IMG/VR virus record: IMGVR_UViG_3300007735_000641
Coordinates: 1-33,719 of that record
From: a virus
Direction: 5' to 3' (one strand)
Length of the DNA: 33,719 nt
Shown here in pieces: positions 20,968-29,227 of this stretch. The position numbers were made by a program, and so were the translations under genes. The stretch's first letter is position 1, and every line of letters begins with the position of its first letter. The notes beneath the pieces were generated by a model, which saw only the letters and a program-made list of their open reading frames with translations, did not search any database and was not told the origin of the DNA.

Positions 20968-22170
20968 TTAATGGCTTACCCAACTCGCCGTTCCTGCTGT
21001 TGCAAAGATGGCCGAAAGAGTGGTAGTTGTATAATTACATTCAAAGAAATCTCCACTCGATAGGGCAACCATAAACCCGCCGCCGAGCGTGGTCGCAGTT
21101 GCTCCTGCGTTCACAAATAACTGACCTGCTCCGAGATTATAGACGGTGGCCATCTTGCGGGCAGTATTTGCGGGGACGAGGGTGGATGAAGTTAGCGAAG
21201 TAAAACTGCCAGAGGTGATGGCGGTAGATGAGATGGAGAGGGATGCGGTGACCGAGCCTATCTGGGCTGTGCCTGCGACTAGGGCTGGAAGCGAGCCAAT
21301 GGTGACGGAGTTGCCAACTGTAACCGATGAAATGGATATGGGAACAGTCCCGCTAATTGATGCCGTGACTGAACCAATCTGTGCCGCTCCTGCGACCAGT
21401 GCGGGGAGCGTAGTTAGTGATACTGGTTGCGTGGCTTGAAAGAATGTTCCGCTTACTGGAACTGTCCCGCTGATGCTTGCCGTCACGCTTCCAATCTGTG
21501 CCGTCCCTGCTCCGATTGTTACTGTGCCCCCACCAATCGTCACTACTCCAATGCGGTTTGTGCCAGTAGGGAGGGCAGAACCTAGATTTGCTGTGACTGT
21601 GCCAGAGATGGGGAGCGGAGTGCTAGACCCAACACTTCCATTAAGAGTTGAAATTTGAACTGGTACTACATATTGATCGCTTGCCGAGGTTATATCTTGA
21701 TCATAAGGAGTAATGGGTATCTGAAAATAATTACCAGAACCGTCATTACTTCTCGCAACTACATTCGCCGTCACCGTGCCAGAGATGGGGAGAGGGTTTG
21801 CGGTTGTAACTCTATCGTCAGATGAAATTCCCAAGTATATTTGTATCGGTAGAGGCTGTCCGCCGTTGTCTACTCCAGCACCTTTAAATGTATCTTCAGC
21901 ACCCCATCCTATTCTAACTGCTCTACTTGGAATATCTCCTTGGTGTGTTCCGGCAACATTCTCAAGATTCGCCGTCACCGTCCCTGCAATCGTCTGTGTA
22001 GATGGGAGGTTTGAGACAGAAACAACACTTCCGCTAACAGCACCCCGCATATCTGTAATCGCTTGAGTACCAAGACTAACAACCGTATGGGCGGTGATAT
22101 GTTGCCCACTAGAAAGAATGGTTGAGAGCGTGGTTGCCGACTGGTTGCCGTCTAAAATGGAAAGTGCCAT
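20968..22170 (-). CDS. Repeat-rich tail/fibre-type structural protein, 400 aa
   Basis: Low-complexity Ser/Thr/Gly/Val repeats dominate. PISGTVTAN-type units occur at about 61-68, 128-136 and 187-195, and AQIGSVTASISGTVP-type units at about 224-238, 263-277 and 302-312. Residues 325-400 form a distinct domain (NTARKMATVYNLGAGQLFV, GDFFECNYTTTTLSAIF). Such layouts are seen in virion surface proteins with repeated beta turns and a C-terminal adhesion or trimer domain. The repeat array could vary by recombination. Confidence 0.6.
   Translation of the reverse strand: MALSILDGNQSATTLSTILSSGQHITAHTVVSLGTQAITDMRGAVSGSVVSVSNLPSTQTIAGTVTANLENVAGTHQGDIPSRAVRIGWGAEDTFKGAGVDNGGQPLPIQIYLGISSDDRVTTANPLPISGTVTANVVARSNDGSGNYFQIPITPYDQDITSASDQYVVPVQISTLNGSVGSSTPLPISGTVTANLGSALPTGTNRIGVVTIGGGTVTIGAGTAQIGSVTASISGTVPVSGTFFQATQPVSLTTLPALVAGAAQIGSVTASISGTVPISISSVTVGNSVTIGSLPALVAGTAQIGSVTASLSISSTAITSGSFTSLTSSTLVPANTARKMATVYNLGAGQLFVNAGATATTLGGGFMVALSSGDFFECNYTTTTLSAIFATAGTASWVSH
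21232..21501 (-). repeat. Intragenic repeats coding AQIGSVTAS... units
   Basis: Near-repeats of about 117 bases encode the three AQIGSVTAS segments of the 400-aa protein (residues about 224-313). Related shorter repeats coding ISGTVTAN lie upstream in the gene. Copies differ at third positions, so this is old or selected repetition, not a fresh duplication. Confidence 0.55.
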
Positions 22171-22186
22171 ATTCTCAAGCTCCTTG

Positions 22187-22678
22187 TTAAATCACGGCAA
22201 CATACATCGAGTTTTGCTTTTGGTAGAAGTTCAAATACCGCAAGCCGTCGTCTGTCTCTGATGGGGTGCATATAAGGCTCATATTTAGACCCCTCTGCCA
22301 AGCCCTTTTATCCGTCCTAATGGTTGGGGTCTGACCAGTAATCCGAGCCGTATAAACCTTGGTATCAACTATGTTGTTTTGAATCTTGGTAAAGAGTGGA
22401 GGAGTTTCAGAATAGAAAGCCTCAAAAATAGAGCAGTATTCAGCATCAAAATCCTCCTGGCTAATCTTGGTCGCTGTGTCTGAGTAGTTGATTGTAACAT
22501 CTACTTCATAGACCCCAGTATAGTTTCCCAGGATTTGACCCCCTACCGATGCAGAGATTGTGGCAAATGGGAACAGCTTTGCCCCCACCCGATTGGTCTT
22601 ATAGACATTTAGGTTTGGAATGTTGGCCAGAAGATTGTCTAAAGCATCCTCCACATTGATTTGAACGCTATTGGTCAT
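22187..22678 (-). CDS. Tail-terminator/completion-like protein, second paralogue, 163 aa
   Basis: The N-terminal helix (VEDALDNLLANIPNLNVYKT), then PFATISASVGGQILGNYTGVY, FDAEYCSIFEAFY and KVYTARITGQTPTIRTDKRAW, parallel the 138-aa protein encoded just upstream element by element. The layout (helix, strand pair, helix, TGxTP motif, tryptophan near the end) fits small tail-terminator or joining proteins. Its start overlaps the paralogue's stop by four bases. Confidence 0.55.
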   Translation of the reverse strand: MTNSVQINVEDALDNLLANIPNLNVYKTNRVGAKLFPFATISASVGGQILGNYTGVYEVDVTINYSDTATKISQEDFDAEYCSIFEAFYSETPPLFTKIQNNIVDTKVYTARITGQTPTIRTDKRAWQRGLNMSLICTPSETDDGLRYLNFYQKQNSMYVAVI

Positions 22679-23091
22679 TTCTTTGCAGTTGCTGTTATGT
22701 CCAGGGTCATAGACCTAGACCAGGTGCGGTTTTGGGCTATTACATCTGGGGTATCTCCAGTCACCTTTGCAACATAGAAGGTTATGTTTGAATTGGTTGT
22801 GAGGTAGCTCGCTAGGTCTGGGACACGATAGAGTTGCTCTAGGATGTCGTAGAACTTTGCATCAAAATCTGTTCTAGCAGTTGTGTCTGCCCTTGCAACA
22901 TAGGTGATGGATGCAGGTGTTTTGAACACACCAGAAAAGGGGATTAGTTCTTCTGACCCAATCTGGGCTTGAATTGTTATGCTTGGCATTGTCCTGGCTG
23001 TGCTTCTTTCACTGGTAAAGAAGTTCACACCTCCTATGCCAGAAACTACATTAAGAAGGGCGTTCTCAACCTCTCTCTCAATAGATGCCAT
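22675..23091 (-). CDS. Tail-terminator/completion-like protein, first paralogue, 138 aa
   Basis: The protein begins IEREVENALLNVVSGIGGVN and contains SITIQAQIGSEELIPFSGVF, FDAKFYDILEQLY and TFYVAKVTGDTPDVIAQNRTW. The shared pattern with the next gene indicates tandem duplication and divergence. The position between the 105-aa head-joining candidate and the fibre gene suits a tail-terminator or head-tail connector. The start follows the 105-aa gene by four bases. Confidence 0.55.
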   Translation of the reverse strand: MASIEREVENALLNVVSGIGGVNFFTSERSTARTMPSITIQAQIGSEELIPFSGVFKTPASITYVARADTTARTDFDAKFYDILEQLYRVPDLASYLTTNSNITFYVAKVTGDTPDVIAQNRTWSRSMTLDITATAKK

Positions 23092-23095
23092 GGCT

Positions 23096-23413
23096 TTAAG
23101 TTGTAATCTCTGCCAGGTCTATTGTATAGGAAAGGCCATCTGTGGATTGCGAGAATCCAGCAATCATCCTTTCAATACCAGACACCGTGCAAAGGTTTCC
23201 AATTACAGGGGCAGAAATCATGGACGCACAGACAACAGCGTTCTGTGTGATTCTAAAAACATCTCCACCCACATCCAGCTCGGATGAAACTGCCAGGTCT
23301 GTGACACTGGCAGAAACAGCACTTGAGCCAAGACCAGTAACAGATTGCCACAGGTCTGTTATCATGTAGTTCAAGTCTGTGCTGAAATAAGAAGTTTGAA
23401 TTAAGCCACCCAC
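23096..23413 (-). CDS. Hypothetical head-tail joining protein candidate, 105 aa
   Basis: No nearby in-frame ATG exists, so GTG 23413 is the likely start. The protein is beta-rich (DVGGDVFRITQNAVVCASM, SAPVIGNLCTVSGIERMI, GLSYTIDLAEI) with an N-terminal helix. It is the first gene after the glycosyltransferase cassette and precedes the paired terminator-like genes, a position occupied by head-closure or stopper proteins. The assignment is positional. Confidence 0.5.
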   Translation of the reverse strand: MGGLIQTSYFSTDLNYMITDLWQSVTGLGSSAVSASVTDLAVSSELDVGGDVFRITQNAVVCASMISAPVIGNLCTVSGIERMIAGFSQSTDGLSYTIDLAEITT

Positions 23414-23428
23414 ATCCAGCTACCCCTG

Positions 23429-24163
23429 TCAATCTTGGGGTAAGTATATTCCCTTTATCTTGTCTGTTATGTATATGCCACCAATCTGCTTGTGGAATGC
23501 AATATGTTCGCAGTCTGTTCCAGTATATCTAATTTCTCTTATTTTGTCGGCCTTATAGAAGGCCATTCCACCAAAAGCTGAATTAGTAAACATAGCCTCA
23601 CTAACCGAACTTTTGGTTGCCTTCTTAAAGTCATCTCTTGTGTCTGGATATTGCATATCCCCAACCCAATGGGGTCTTGTTCCATCCTTAAATTCTACTG
23701 CCAGTAGGTCGTAATATACCCACTCCCTATCCATATATTGAATTGCCTCACCTGGATGCCATGGAACATACTTCTTTGGCATAAGTCCCATAATTGCCTC
23801 GGCGTTGTTTTGTGGCACATAGCTTTCCAGCCCAATGAACTGAAACAAGTCTAGGTCAGCAACACAAACCCAGTCTGGTTGATTTGCCTCTGCGATCATA
23901 AGGGCTTCATTGCGCAGATAGGCCATTCTTTCATACCTAGTCATTCCATCTGCTGGGGTTGGGTTATGGATTTGAATAGATGGGCATAGCTTCGATAGGG
24001 CTTGCAGAATTTTTGGCGTATCGTCTGTGCTGTCGTTTTCTAGTATTGCCCCATATAAATCCCAATTATGTTGTAGAGATAAAAGGGATGGAATGTTGGA
24101 CAGGAGTGATCTTGCACAATTCCTGGCCAACCCGCACAAAAAAAGTTTTGGCTTATGCATCAT
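23429..24163 (-). CDS. Glycosyltransferase (CAP59/GT69-like), 244 aa
   Basis: ATG 24163 is preferred over TTG 24169. The sequence reads FLCGLARNCARSLLSN, then GAILENDSTDDTPKIL, MTRYERMAYLRNEAL, and WVCVADLDLFQF, with acidic residues suited to metal and nucleotide-sugar binding, as in fungal CAP59-type mannosyltransferases and related phage enzymes. It likely transfers a sugar to a virion or host-surface target. Its start overlaps the previous glycosyltransferase by 11 bases. Confidence 0.65.
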   Translation of the reverse strand: MMHKPKLFLCGLARNCARSLLSNIPSLLSLQHNWDLYGAILENDSTDDTPKILQALSKLCPSIQIHNPTPADGMTRYERMAYLRNEALMIAEANQPDWVCVADLDLFQFIGLESYVPQNNAEAIMGLMPKKYVPWHPGEAIQYMDREWVYYDLLAVEFKDGTRPHWVGDMQYPDTRDDFKKATKSSVSEAMFTNSAFGGMAFYKADKIREIRYTGTDCEHIAFHKQIGGIYITDKIKGIYLPQD

Positions 24164-24920
24164 CGGCAACGCTCTTGTCTTGAATATGACTGAAGAATTG
24201 ATTTAGCCGTACCGGCCCGGCCGTCTCTTGTAATTCCATCCACCCATCCACCAGCCCTTTGTAGCCATAGAAATCTTGCTTAAACTCAACTTGCTTTATA
24301 GTGGCGTAGGCGTAGTGGTTGAATACCAGCCCCCAAGTTTCTGTGATTCCCCTTGGGACTAATCTAGCCCTTATATTTAGCTGTGGTGGCTCATGGCTTG
24401 TAAAGCAGACATTGTTTCCCCACTTCCAAGCCCTCATCCATTCATACCAACTAGAACCATATCCTTCCCTAGTAACTATCTTTTTATTCTCCCCAACAAA
24501 GAAGTTACAATAAAACTGCATCGTTGTCCCATCCTCCGACCCCTTGAGGCATTCGTAAATCTTTTCTATCTGATCTGCTCTCCACATCTCATCAGCATCT
24601 ATCTCCATAACAACCCCAGAATCGACTCCTTGTAGGGCATGTTGAATCATTTCCAGCTTCCCCTTAAATGCCTTGTCTTGCGAATAGACTGAAACACTCT
24701 CTCCCCTAATGCTCTCAAGGTATTCATGTGTCCCATCTACGCTAACAAAGTTTTTGTGGTATTTATCTGGAACCTGCTTGCACCACCTAGTGCATCCAAG
24801 TGGCTCTGAAACTCCCTCTACAATCCTCCACTGCCAGGGAATCTTTAGCTTTTCAAATTCTGCGAGATGCCTTTCGATATATGGCATCCCATTAAGAACT
24901 ATGGTGAAAATGGTTAGCAT
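24153..24920 (-). CDS. Family-2-like glycosyltransferase, 255 aa
   Basis: The protein begins MLTIFTIVLNGMPYIERHLA, a typical nucleotide-sugar-binding start, and has VVMEIDADEMWRADQ with a DxD motif near residues 107-109. A cysteine/tryptophan-rich stretch (PLGCTRWCKQVPDKY) lies near residues 41-55, and WYEWMRAWKWGNNV follows the DxD. Cassette position and overlaps (7 bases upstream, 11 downstream) support an operon with the other glycosyltransferases. Donor and acceptor are unknown. Confidence 0.7.
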   Translation of the reverse strand: MLTIFTIVLNGMPYIERHLAEFEKLKIPWQWRIVEGVSEPLGCTRWCKQVPDKYHKNFVSVDGTHEYLESIRGESVSVYSQDKAFKGKLEMIQHALQGVDSGVVMEIDADEMWRADQIEKIYECLKGSEDGTTMQFYCNFFVGENKKIVTREGYGSSWYEWMRAWKWGNNVCFTSHEPPQLNIRARLVPRGITETWGLVFNHYAYATIKQVEFKQDFYGYKGLVDGWMELQETAGPVRLNQFFSHIQDKSVADDA

Positions 24921-25570
24921 ATATTTTTAATTATATTTGCATCAATAAGAACTTCATTCATTGGTATTTGATTTGCATATACAATCTCTTTGGTTACGCA
25001 ATCATCAATTCTTTGGCTTGGTCGAGCATTTTCCTCGACATGCCAAATTTCAATATCGCATTTTGGATTCCATATTCCAGCTTGCTTTGCAACATAGGTT
25101 AAAAAGGTGTCTGATTGTTGATATGGAGATATTCTTCCAGTGGCATTTATCCATTTCTTAGATATTGCAAAATGCATAAAATTTTCAGAGCTATATTGTA
25201 TATCATTAGGATTTATTGTGTTTATTATAAGTTTATCTTTTTTACACAAGATATTTGAATCCCACTTTGAAGTTTTCATTATGCAGTCGTCGCCAAGAAC
25301 AAGAAGCCAATCTGCTTTTGAAATACTGGATAAAAAGTTAAGGTATTCATTCATTTTTGAGTAGCCCATTCTCTTGAAGATAACTGCCTTCCAGTTTATG
25401 TTTTTTGCTATATCTTCTTTTTGAAATTCAACTAAAGATTCAATGTCATCATCATCAAACCCAAACAAATAATTATGGCTTTCCTTGTTTTCACAATTTG
25501 ACTCAAGGCTTTCGCATAATCTTTTTAGATACTTTGGCCTTTTCCTTGTTGCACAAATTATAGAAATCAT
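24914..25570 (-). CDS. Small GT-A-type glycosyltransferase, 218 aa
   Basis: It begins MISIICATRKRPKYLKRLCE, a GT-A-type N-terminus, then YLFGFDDDDIESL and WLLVLGDDCIMKTSKWDS with the metal-binding DD (94-95). The domain ends with a variable lid (WNPKCDIEIWHVEENARPSQ). It starts inside the last codons of the methyltransferase and is translationally coupled to its neighbours. The donor sugar cannot be predicted. Confidence 0.65.
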   Translation of the reverse strand: MISIICATRKRPKYLKRLCESLESNCENKESHNYLFGFDDDDIESLVEFQKEDIAKNINWKAVIFKRMGYSKMNEYLNFLSSISKADWLLVLGDDCIMKTSKWDSNILCKKDKLIINTINPNDIQYSSENFMHFAISKKWINATGRISPYQQSDTFLTYVAKQAGIWNPKCDIEIWHVEENARPSQRIDDCVTKEIVYANQIPMNEVLIDANIIKNIC

Positions 25571-26175
25571 AGTTGAAAGATGGCCGCACCATTACGAACT
25601 GACCAATCCTCCCAGAGTAGTTTCGCAAATCCCTTGAGTTTGTGGTAGTTCGCCCAATTCTTCATAGCGTTAATATCATCCAGGGCGATGATTGCCTTCT
25701 CTGCCAAAAATGGCCTTACGCATCGAAGTTCTGCTTCCCCAGAAAACTCGCAACCATCAATCAGCACAAAATCAAAATTCACCTTATGCTCAATATGGAT
25801 GTCCTCAATTGCGTTAGTGCTGTATGGTTGGGCAAATTCAATGCATTCGTGATACCAACCAAGAATTTGAGTTAGTGGGTATTGGTTAATGGTGGTTTTG
25901 TTTGTTCCGTAAAATTCTGCTATATCCAACTGATTCATCCATAGACTCGGCAAGGTTGCCGTTCCATTAATGGCAACTCCTCCCCTTGCCTCCAGGTTCA
26001 TTCTGTGCCTTCCAATTCTTTCTGGATGGTTCTCAATGCTGAATAGCATTTTCGTCCTAATACATTGAGTCGAACCATCCCCAGTTCCTCCCCCAATCTC
26101 TAGGCCAACATCAAGATTATAGGTGTATCTAGCCAATGCCCTGCCAAAAGAATCGTTGATGCTTATTTCTTGCAT
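25567..26175 (-). CDS. SAM-dependent methyltransferase-like protein, 202 aa
   Basis: Motif I is visible at VGLEIGGGTGDGS (23-35), and VDFVLIDGCEF-type (FDFVLIDGCEFSGEAELR) with a late acidic segment (AIIALDDINAMK) supports a Rossmann methyltransferase fold. It resembles sugar or lipid O-methyltransferases found in glycan clusters. Its place inside a glycosyltransferase cassette points to methylation of a sugar. The start overlaps the 84-aa gene by 13 bases. Confidence 0.65.
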   Translation of the reverse strand: MQEISINDSFGRALARYTYNLDVGLEIGGGTGDGSTQCIRTKMLFSIENHPERIGRHRMNLEARGGVAINGTATLPSLWMNQLDIAEFYGTNKTTINQYPLTQILGWYHECIEFAQPYSTNAIEDIHIEHKVNFDFVLIDGCEFSGEAELRCVRPFLAEKAIIALDDINAMKNWANYHKLKGFAKLLWEDWSVRNGAAIFQL

Positions 26176-26417
26176 TTTACCATCTCGGCTAGTGCTTTTT
26201 TGATTGCGTACTCAATCACGGCCTCTGGGTCATACCTCAAGGCAATCATCCCGGCCTCATACAATTCCTTCCCAGCCTTATCATCGCAGGTAATGTCCAC
26301 AATCACATACCTTGTTTTGTCGATGCGAGACTTCCCAAATTTAATTATACCAAGCCCCTTGGTATTCTCCCCCTTTTTCGACTTCCTACATCCAATTATT
26401 TGCTTTGCGTTTTTCAT
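26163..26417 (-). CDS. Small hypothetical protein in the glycosylation cassette, 84 aa
   Basis: ATG 26417 (AGAAAGGGAAAG upstream) is chosen over a longer frame that would lie deeper inside the 551-aa gene; the overlap is 32 bases. The protein is basic (KNAKQIIGCRKSKKG) with an alpha/beta core (TRYVIVDITCDDKAG, GMIALRYDPEAVIEYAI). No family recognised. It lies between the double glycosyltransferase and the methyltransferase. Confidence 0.5.
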   Translation of the reverse strand: MKNAKQIIGCRKSKKGENTKGLGIIKFGKSRIDKTRYVIVDITCDDKAGKELYEAGMIALRYDPEAVIEYAIKKALAEMVKCKK

Positions 26418-28041
26418 AGATCGCTTTCCCTTTCTCATAAAACTCTGGCTTGTTGTGATGAACAAGTTGCTGGTCTGCTTCTTTCCCAGTGTGGATTGGG
26501 TTTTCATGGGTGAACTTTAAGTCCTTTGCCTCAATAACAACTTGGTCGGCATAGGCTCTTTCTGTGAACTCATTGTCTGAATACAGCCCATCGGAATCCT
26601 GGTAATCTGGATGAAATAGCCACCCCCCTTGAGTTTCAAGCCTCTTTTTGTTGAGAATGGCCATACAGAGCAGTTTGTCTGTTCTAAAGCCATCTGATAT
26701 GGCCAGCACTTGATCGCTGTTTTTAGAGCCAATTAAAGAGCAAATAGAGGCATCCCAGTGTCTTGGTGGAGCCCAATCATCAGACATTTGCACAATGATG
26801 TCTGCATTGGCCAGTTTTGCCCCATGGTTCCAAGCATTGATAATGCCACCAGGATTGCATCTGATGGCCTGGTGAGGGGTATAGTCTGTGGGGTCATCAT
26901 GATCAACCATGAATAACCACTCAACCTCCAGGGGTTTCTCAGCCAATGAAAGCCATTGGAACCTTCTTTGCCAGGCAACCTGTGGTCTGCCCCTGGTTGC
27001 ATGAACCAAGGTAATTCTGGGGGCTGGCTTTATCTTCTTCATCTTTGCAACTTCATCTGCCTTCCCAACACAAGCAGAGGCAGTCTCATATAAATCCATT
27101 GCTTGCCATCCATAGATTGCCTCAACCTGGTTCCAGTAGTGTGAGGATGGTCTTGGGAGACTCATGGCCGCCCTGGCTGAACCCCATGCCTTAATCCATT
27201 GACCCCTTCCAGCATATTCCAATGCAGTCCAGTAGTGTGCCTCTCTTCTGTCTGGCTGGAGTGTAATAGCCTGTCCAAGATATTTCAGTTTATTCTCTGG
27301 CTTTGCACATCTGCCCATATTACAAAGAACATCATATCTTAATGTATCCTCAAGGTCTTTGAACATTAAGGCCATTTCACCAAACTCCAGGCACTTCTCC
27401 CAGTTCATTGAAAGGAAATGTTCTTGCTGGGTGTAATATAGAGAGTTTGGGGCTGGCTCCAAGGTGTCTTTTAGGATTGTAAGGTTTCTGTCTGCTGAAG
27501 CTTTTTTATAGCCATGGGGCTTGTGAATCCTAATCACCTTATCTACACCAAAAAGCTTATCTGGTTCATTGGCAACCAAAGCCTCATGAACCCTGTTCTT
27601 CCATTTGCATTTTCCTTTTCTGCTGGCCATTTCTCTTAATGGTATAAGTCCAGCATTTTGGACATCGTATCTGAATGCAACTAAATCTGCTTTCCTTTTG
27701 TTTGCCTCTTCAATGGCATCATCTACCAGGGCTTCTGCCCCTGGTTGCATCACATCATCAGCATCTACCCACAAAGCCCATTCATTTTTGCAAGCCTCTA
27801 GGGCTGTGTTCCTGGCAGATGCAAAATCATCTACATGATTCCAATCATTGTTTTTATTTTTATAATGAACAATTCTAGCGCCGTGAGCCAATGCAATCTC
27901 TTCTGTTTTGTCTGGCTCAAGGCTCCCCCTAGAGATGCAAATAATAAACTCTTCTGCCATTGGCTTAAACGACTCCAAGCACCTGGCAATATAGGCTTCT
28001 TCATTTCCTGCGATTAAATATACTGAAAGCTTGTGCTTCAT
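26386..28041 (-). CDS. Tandem glycosyltransferase with TPR-like middle, 551 aa
   Basis: The first GT-2-like domain begins KLSVYLIAGNEEAYIARCLE and has WALWVDADDVMQPGAEAL with DAD at 93-95. Residues about 200-320 are helical repeats resembling TPRs (WEKCLEFGEMALMFKDLE, YLGQAITLQPDRREAHYWTA). A second GT-like domain spans about 340-551, with LVHATRGRPQ, VDHDDPTDYTP (379-389) and MSDDWAPPRHWD. This fused layout suggests a multi-sugar-adding enzyme. It follows a strong terminator, so it leads the cassette. Confidence 0.75.
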   Translation of the reverse strand: MKHKLSVYLIAGNEEAYIARCLESFKPMAEEFIICISRGSLEPDKTEEIALAHGARIVHYKNKNNDWNHVDDFASARNTALEACKNEWALWVDADDVMQPGAEALVDDAIEEANKRKADLVAFRYDVQNAGLIPLREMASRKGKCKWKNRVHEALVANEPDKLFGVDKVIRIHKPHGYKKASADRNLTILKDTLEPAPNSLYYTQQEHFLSMNWEKCLEFGEMALMFKDLEDTLRYDVLCNMGRCAKPENKLKYLGQAITLQPDRREAHYWTALEYAGRGQWIKAWGSARAAMSLPRPSSHYWNQVEAIYGWQAMDLYETASACVGKADEVAKMKKIKPAPRITLVHATRGRPQVAWQRRFQWLSLAEKPLEVEWLFMVDHDDPTDYTPHQAIRCNPGGIINAWNHGAKLANADIIVQMSDDWAPPRHWDASICSLIGSKNSDQVLAISDGFRTDKLLCMAILNKKRLETQGGWLFHPDYQDSDGLYSDNEFTERAYADQVVIEAKDLKFTHENPIHTGKEADQQLVHHNKPEFYEKGKAIYEKRKANNWM

Positions 28042-28167
28042 TTAGGATTTCAAGAATGATTATTTTTAGATCAAAGTAAAGAGTTTAATGTAATCATGCA
28101 AATAGTTATTCTGGTATTTGTTCCATGGGTAAAAAGCGCTGTAGAATTTGATTGTTGTGGTGCTGTC
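28042..28167 (-). promoter_or_regulatory. AT-rich leader between capsid terminator and glycosylation cassette
   Basis: The space after the terminator is AT-rich and could hold a promoter for the cassette. TTGCAT and TACTTT lie 17 bp apart on the coding strand, but both are poor matches. No gene is seen here. The ribosome-binding site of the 551-aa gene is weak. Confidence 0.3.
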
Positions 28168-28207
28168 AAAAAAAGCAGGGGCTGGAAGGTTTTATCCCTC
28201 CAGCCCC
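28168..28207 (-). terminator. Intrinsic terminator after the major capsid gene
   Basis: The arms GGGGCTGGAAGG (28178-28189) and CCCTCCAGCCCC (28196-28207) pair with one mismatch around a six-base loop. On the coding strand the stem is followed by GCTTTTTTT (A run 28168-28174), a textbook intrinsic terminator. It lies just past the capsid stop and would end head-module transcription, so the glycosylation cassette probably needs read-through or its own promoter. Confidence 0.85.
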
Positions 28208-28233
28208 CACAAGGAACACACCAACAGCAGTCT

Positions 28234-29199
28234 TTAGGCGAAGCTTGTGGTGATACGAACGGCCGCGTTAGCATCAATGAGTTTCTCACTTGTGTTCATG
28301 CGAACACGGAGAACGTTGGAGCGACGGGCTTCATCACGATAGCTTTCAGAAACAAAACCACCAGGGGCATCAGCCGACCACACCAGGGTACGACCAATTC
28401 CACCAGCAGTGAACTGACCACTCTGCACATTGGCAACAATGATCTGCGTGCTGGGAACAATGAACCCACCAGAGTAGGCTTTGTTCTTGTTAGCAGAGTT
28501 AATTGCGGCCCGACCAACCAAAACCCGCTCCACCCCAAGGGCAGCGGCGATTTCAGCTTCAGCCAGGAGACGGCCCTTGGTGTCAGAAACAACACCAAAG
28601 AACTGGTTCTGGAGTTTGGTTGTGCGGCGGATACGCTCAAACACAGGGGCAGACATAATGATTGTATTGGCTTCGTAACCAAGTTTATTCAACTCAGTGC
28701 GAGCACCAGCAACATCACCAGCTACATCAATGTTTGCAAGATTCGCATTGGTGTAGGCAGAGATTGCACTCTGGTCAGCAGTTGTGAATGGGGTTGTGCC
28801 AGCAAACAGAATATCGCTTACACGCTTCTCATGGCCAAGTTTGATTTGGCGAAGGAGGAAGCGGGCAGACGATGCTTCGAGATCAAAAAACCTGTCAGCA
28901 TCTGCGCGAAATCCGTCATCGATTAGCTCTTCGAGGCCATACTCGATCGTGTCGTAGGTGTCAGTCCCAAACGCACGAACAGCACGGGCGTAGTCAGAAG
29001 CGGCCACACGAGGCTTAGAGTCATTGTTCAACAGGTCAGCTTGTGCAAGCTGAACTTTGAGATATTGTCCGCTCTTGGCAGAGACAGGAAGCAAAGGCAG
29101 AACCTCTGCTCCGATCAAGCCAGTTTCGGTGTTAGGAGCCTCGATCAACGCCTGGTTGATATCGGCCCGAATGGTTGCGCCACCAGAAATAAAACTCAT
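28234..29199 (-). CDS. Major capsid protein, 321 aa
   Basis: The protein begins MSFISGGATIRADINQALIE and reads like a HK97-fold capsid protein: an N-arm, an E-loop-type segment (SGQYLKVQLAQADLLN), a spine helix (SARFLLRQIKLGHEKRVSDI), P-domain strands (ANTIIMSAPVFERI, GFIVPSTQIIVANV) and a C-terminal strand (SNVLRVRMNTSEKLIDANAAV). Length is typical. It lies directly after the decoration gene and before the terminator. The start has the AACCAAGAAAG leader (29222-29212), shared with early genes. Confidence 0.85.
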   Translation of the reverse strand: MSFISGGATIRADINQALIEAPNTETGLIGAEVLPLLPVSAKSGQYLKVQLAQADLLNNDSKPRVAASDYARAVRAFGTDTYDTIEYGLEELIDDGFRADADRFFDLEASSARFLLRQIKLGHEKRVSDILFAGTTPFTTADQSAISAYTNANLANIDVAGDVAGARTELNKLGYEANTIIMSAPVFERIRRTTKLQNQFFGVVSDTKGRLLAEAEIAAALGVERVLVGRAAINSANKNKAYSGGFIVPSTQIIVANVQSGQFTAGGIGRTLVWSADAPGGFVSESYRDEARRSNVLRVRMNTSEKLIDANAAVRITTSFA

Positions 29200-29227
29200 T
29201 GTATTATTATTCTTTCTTGGTTATGGG

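Noticed and set aside
28096-28926. 276-codon open frame on the plus strand over the capsid gene
   Set aside because: It begins in the terminator region and overlaps the well-supported major capsid gene; no recognisable domain.
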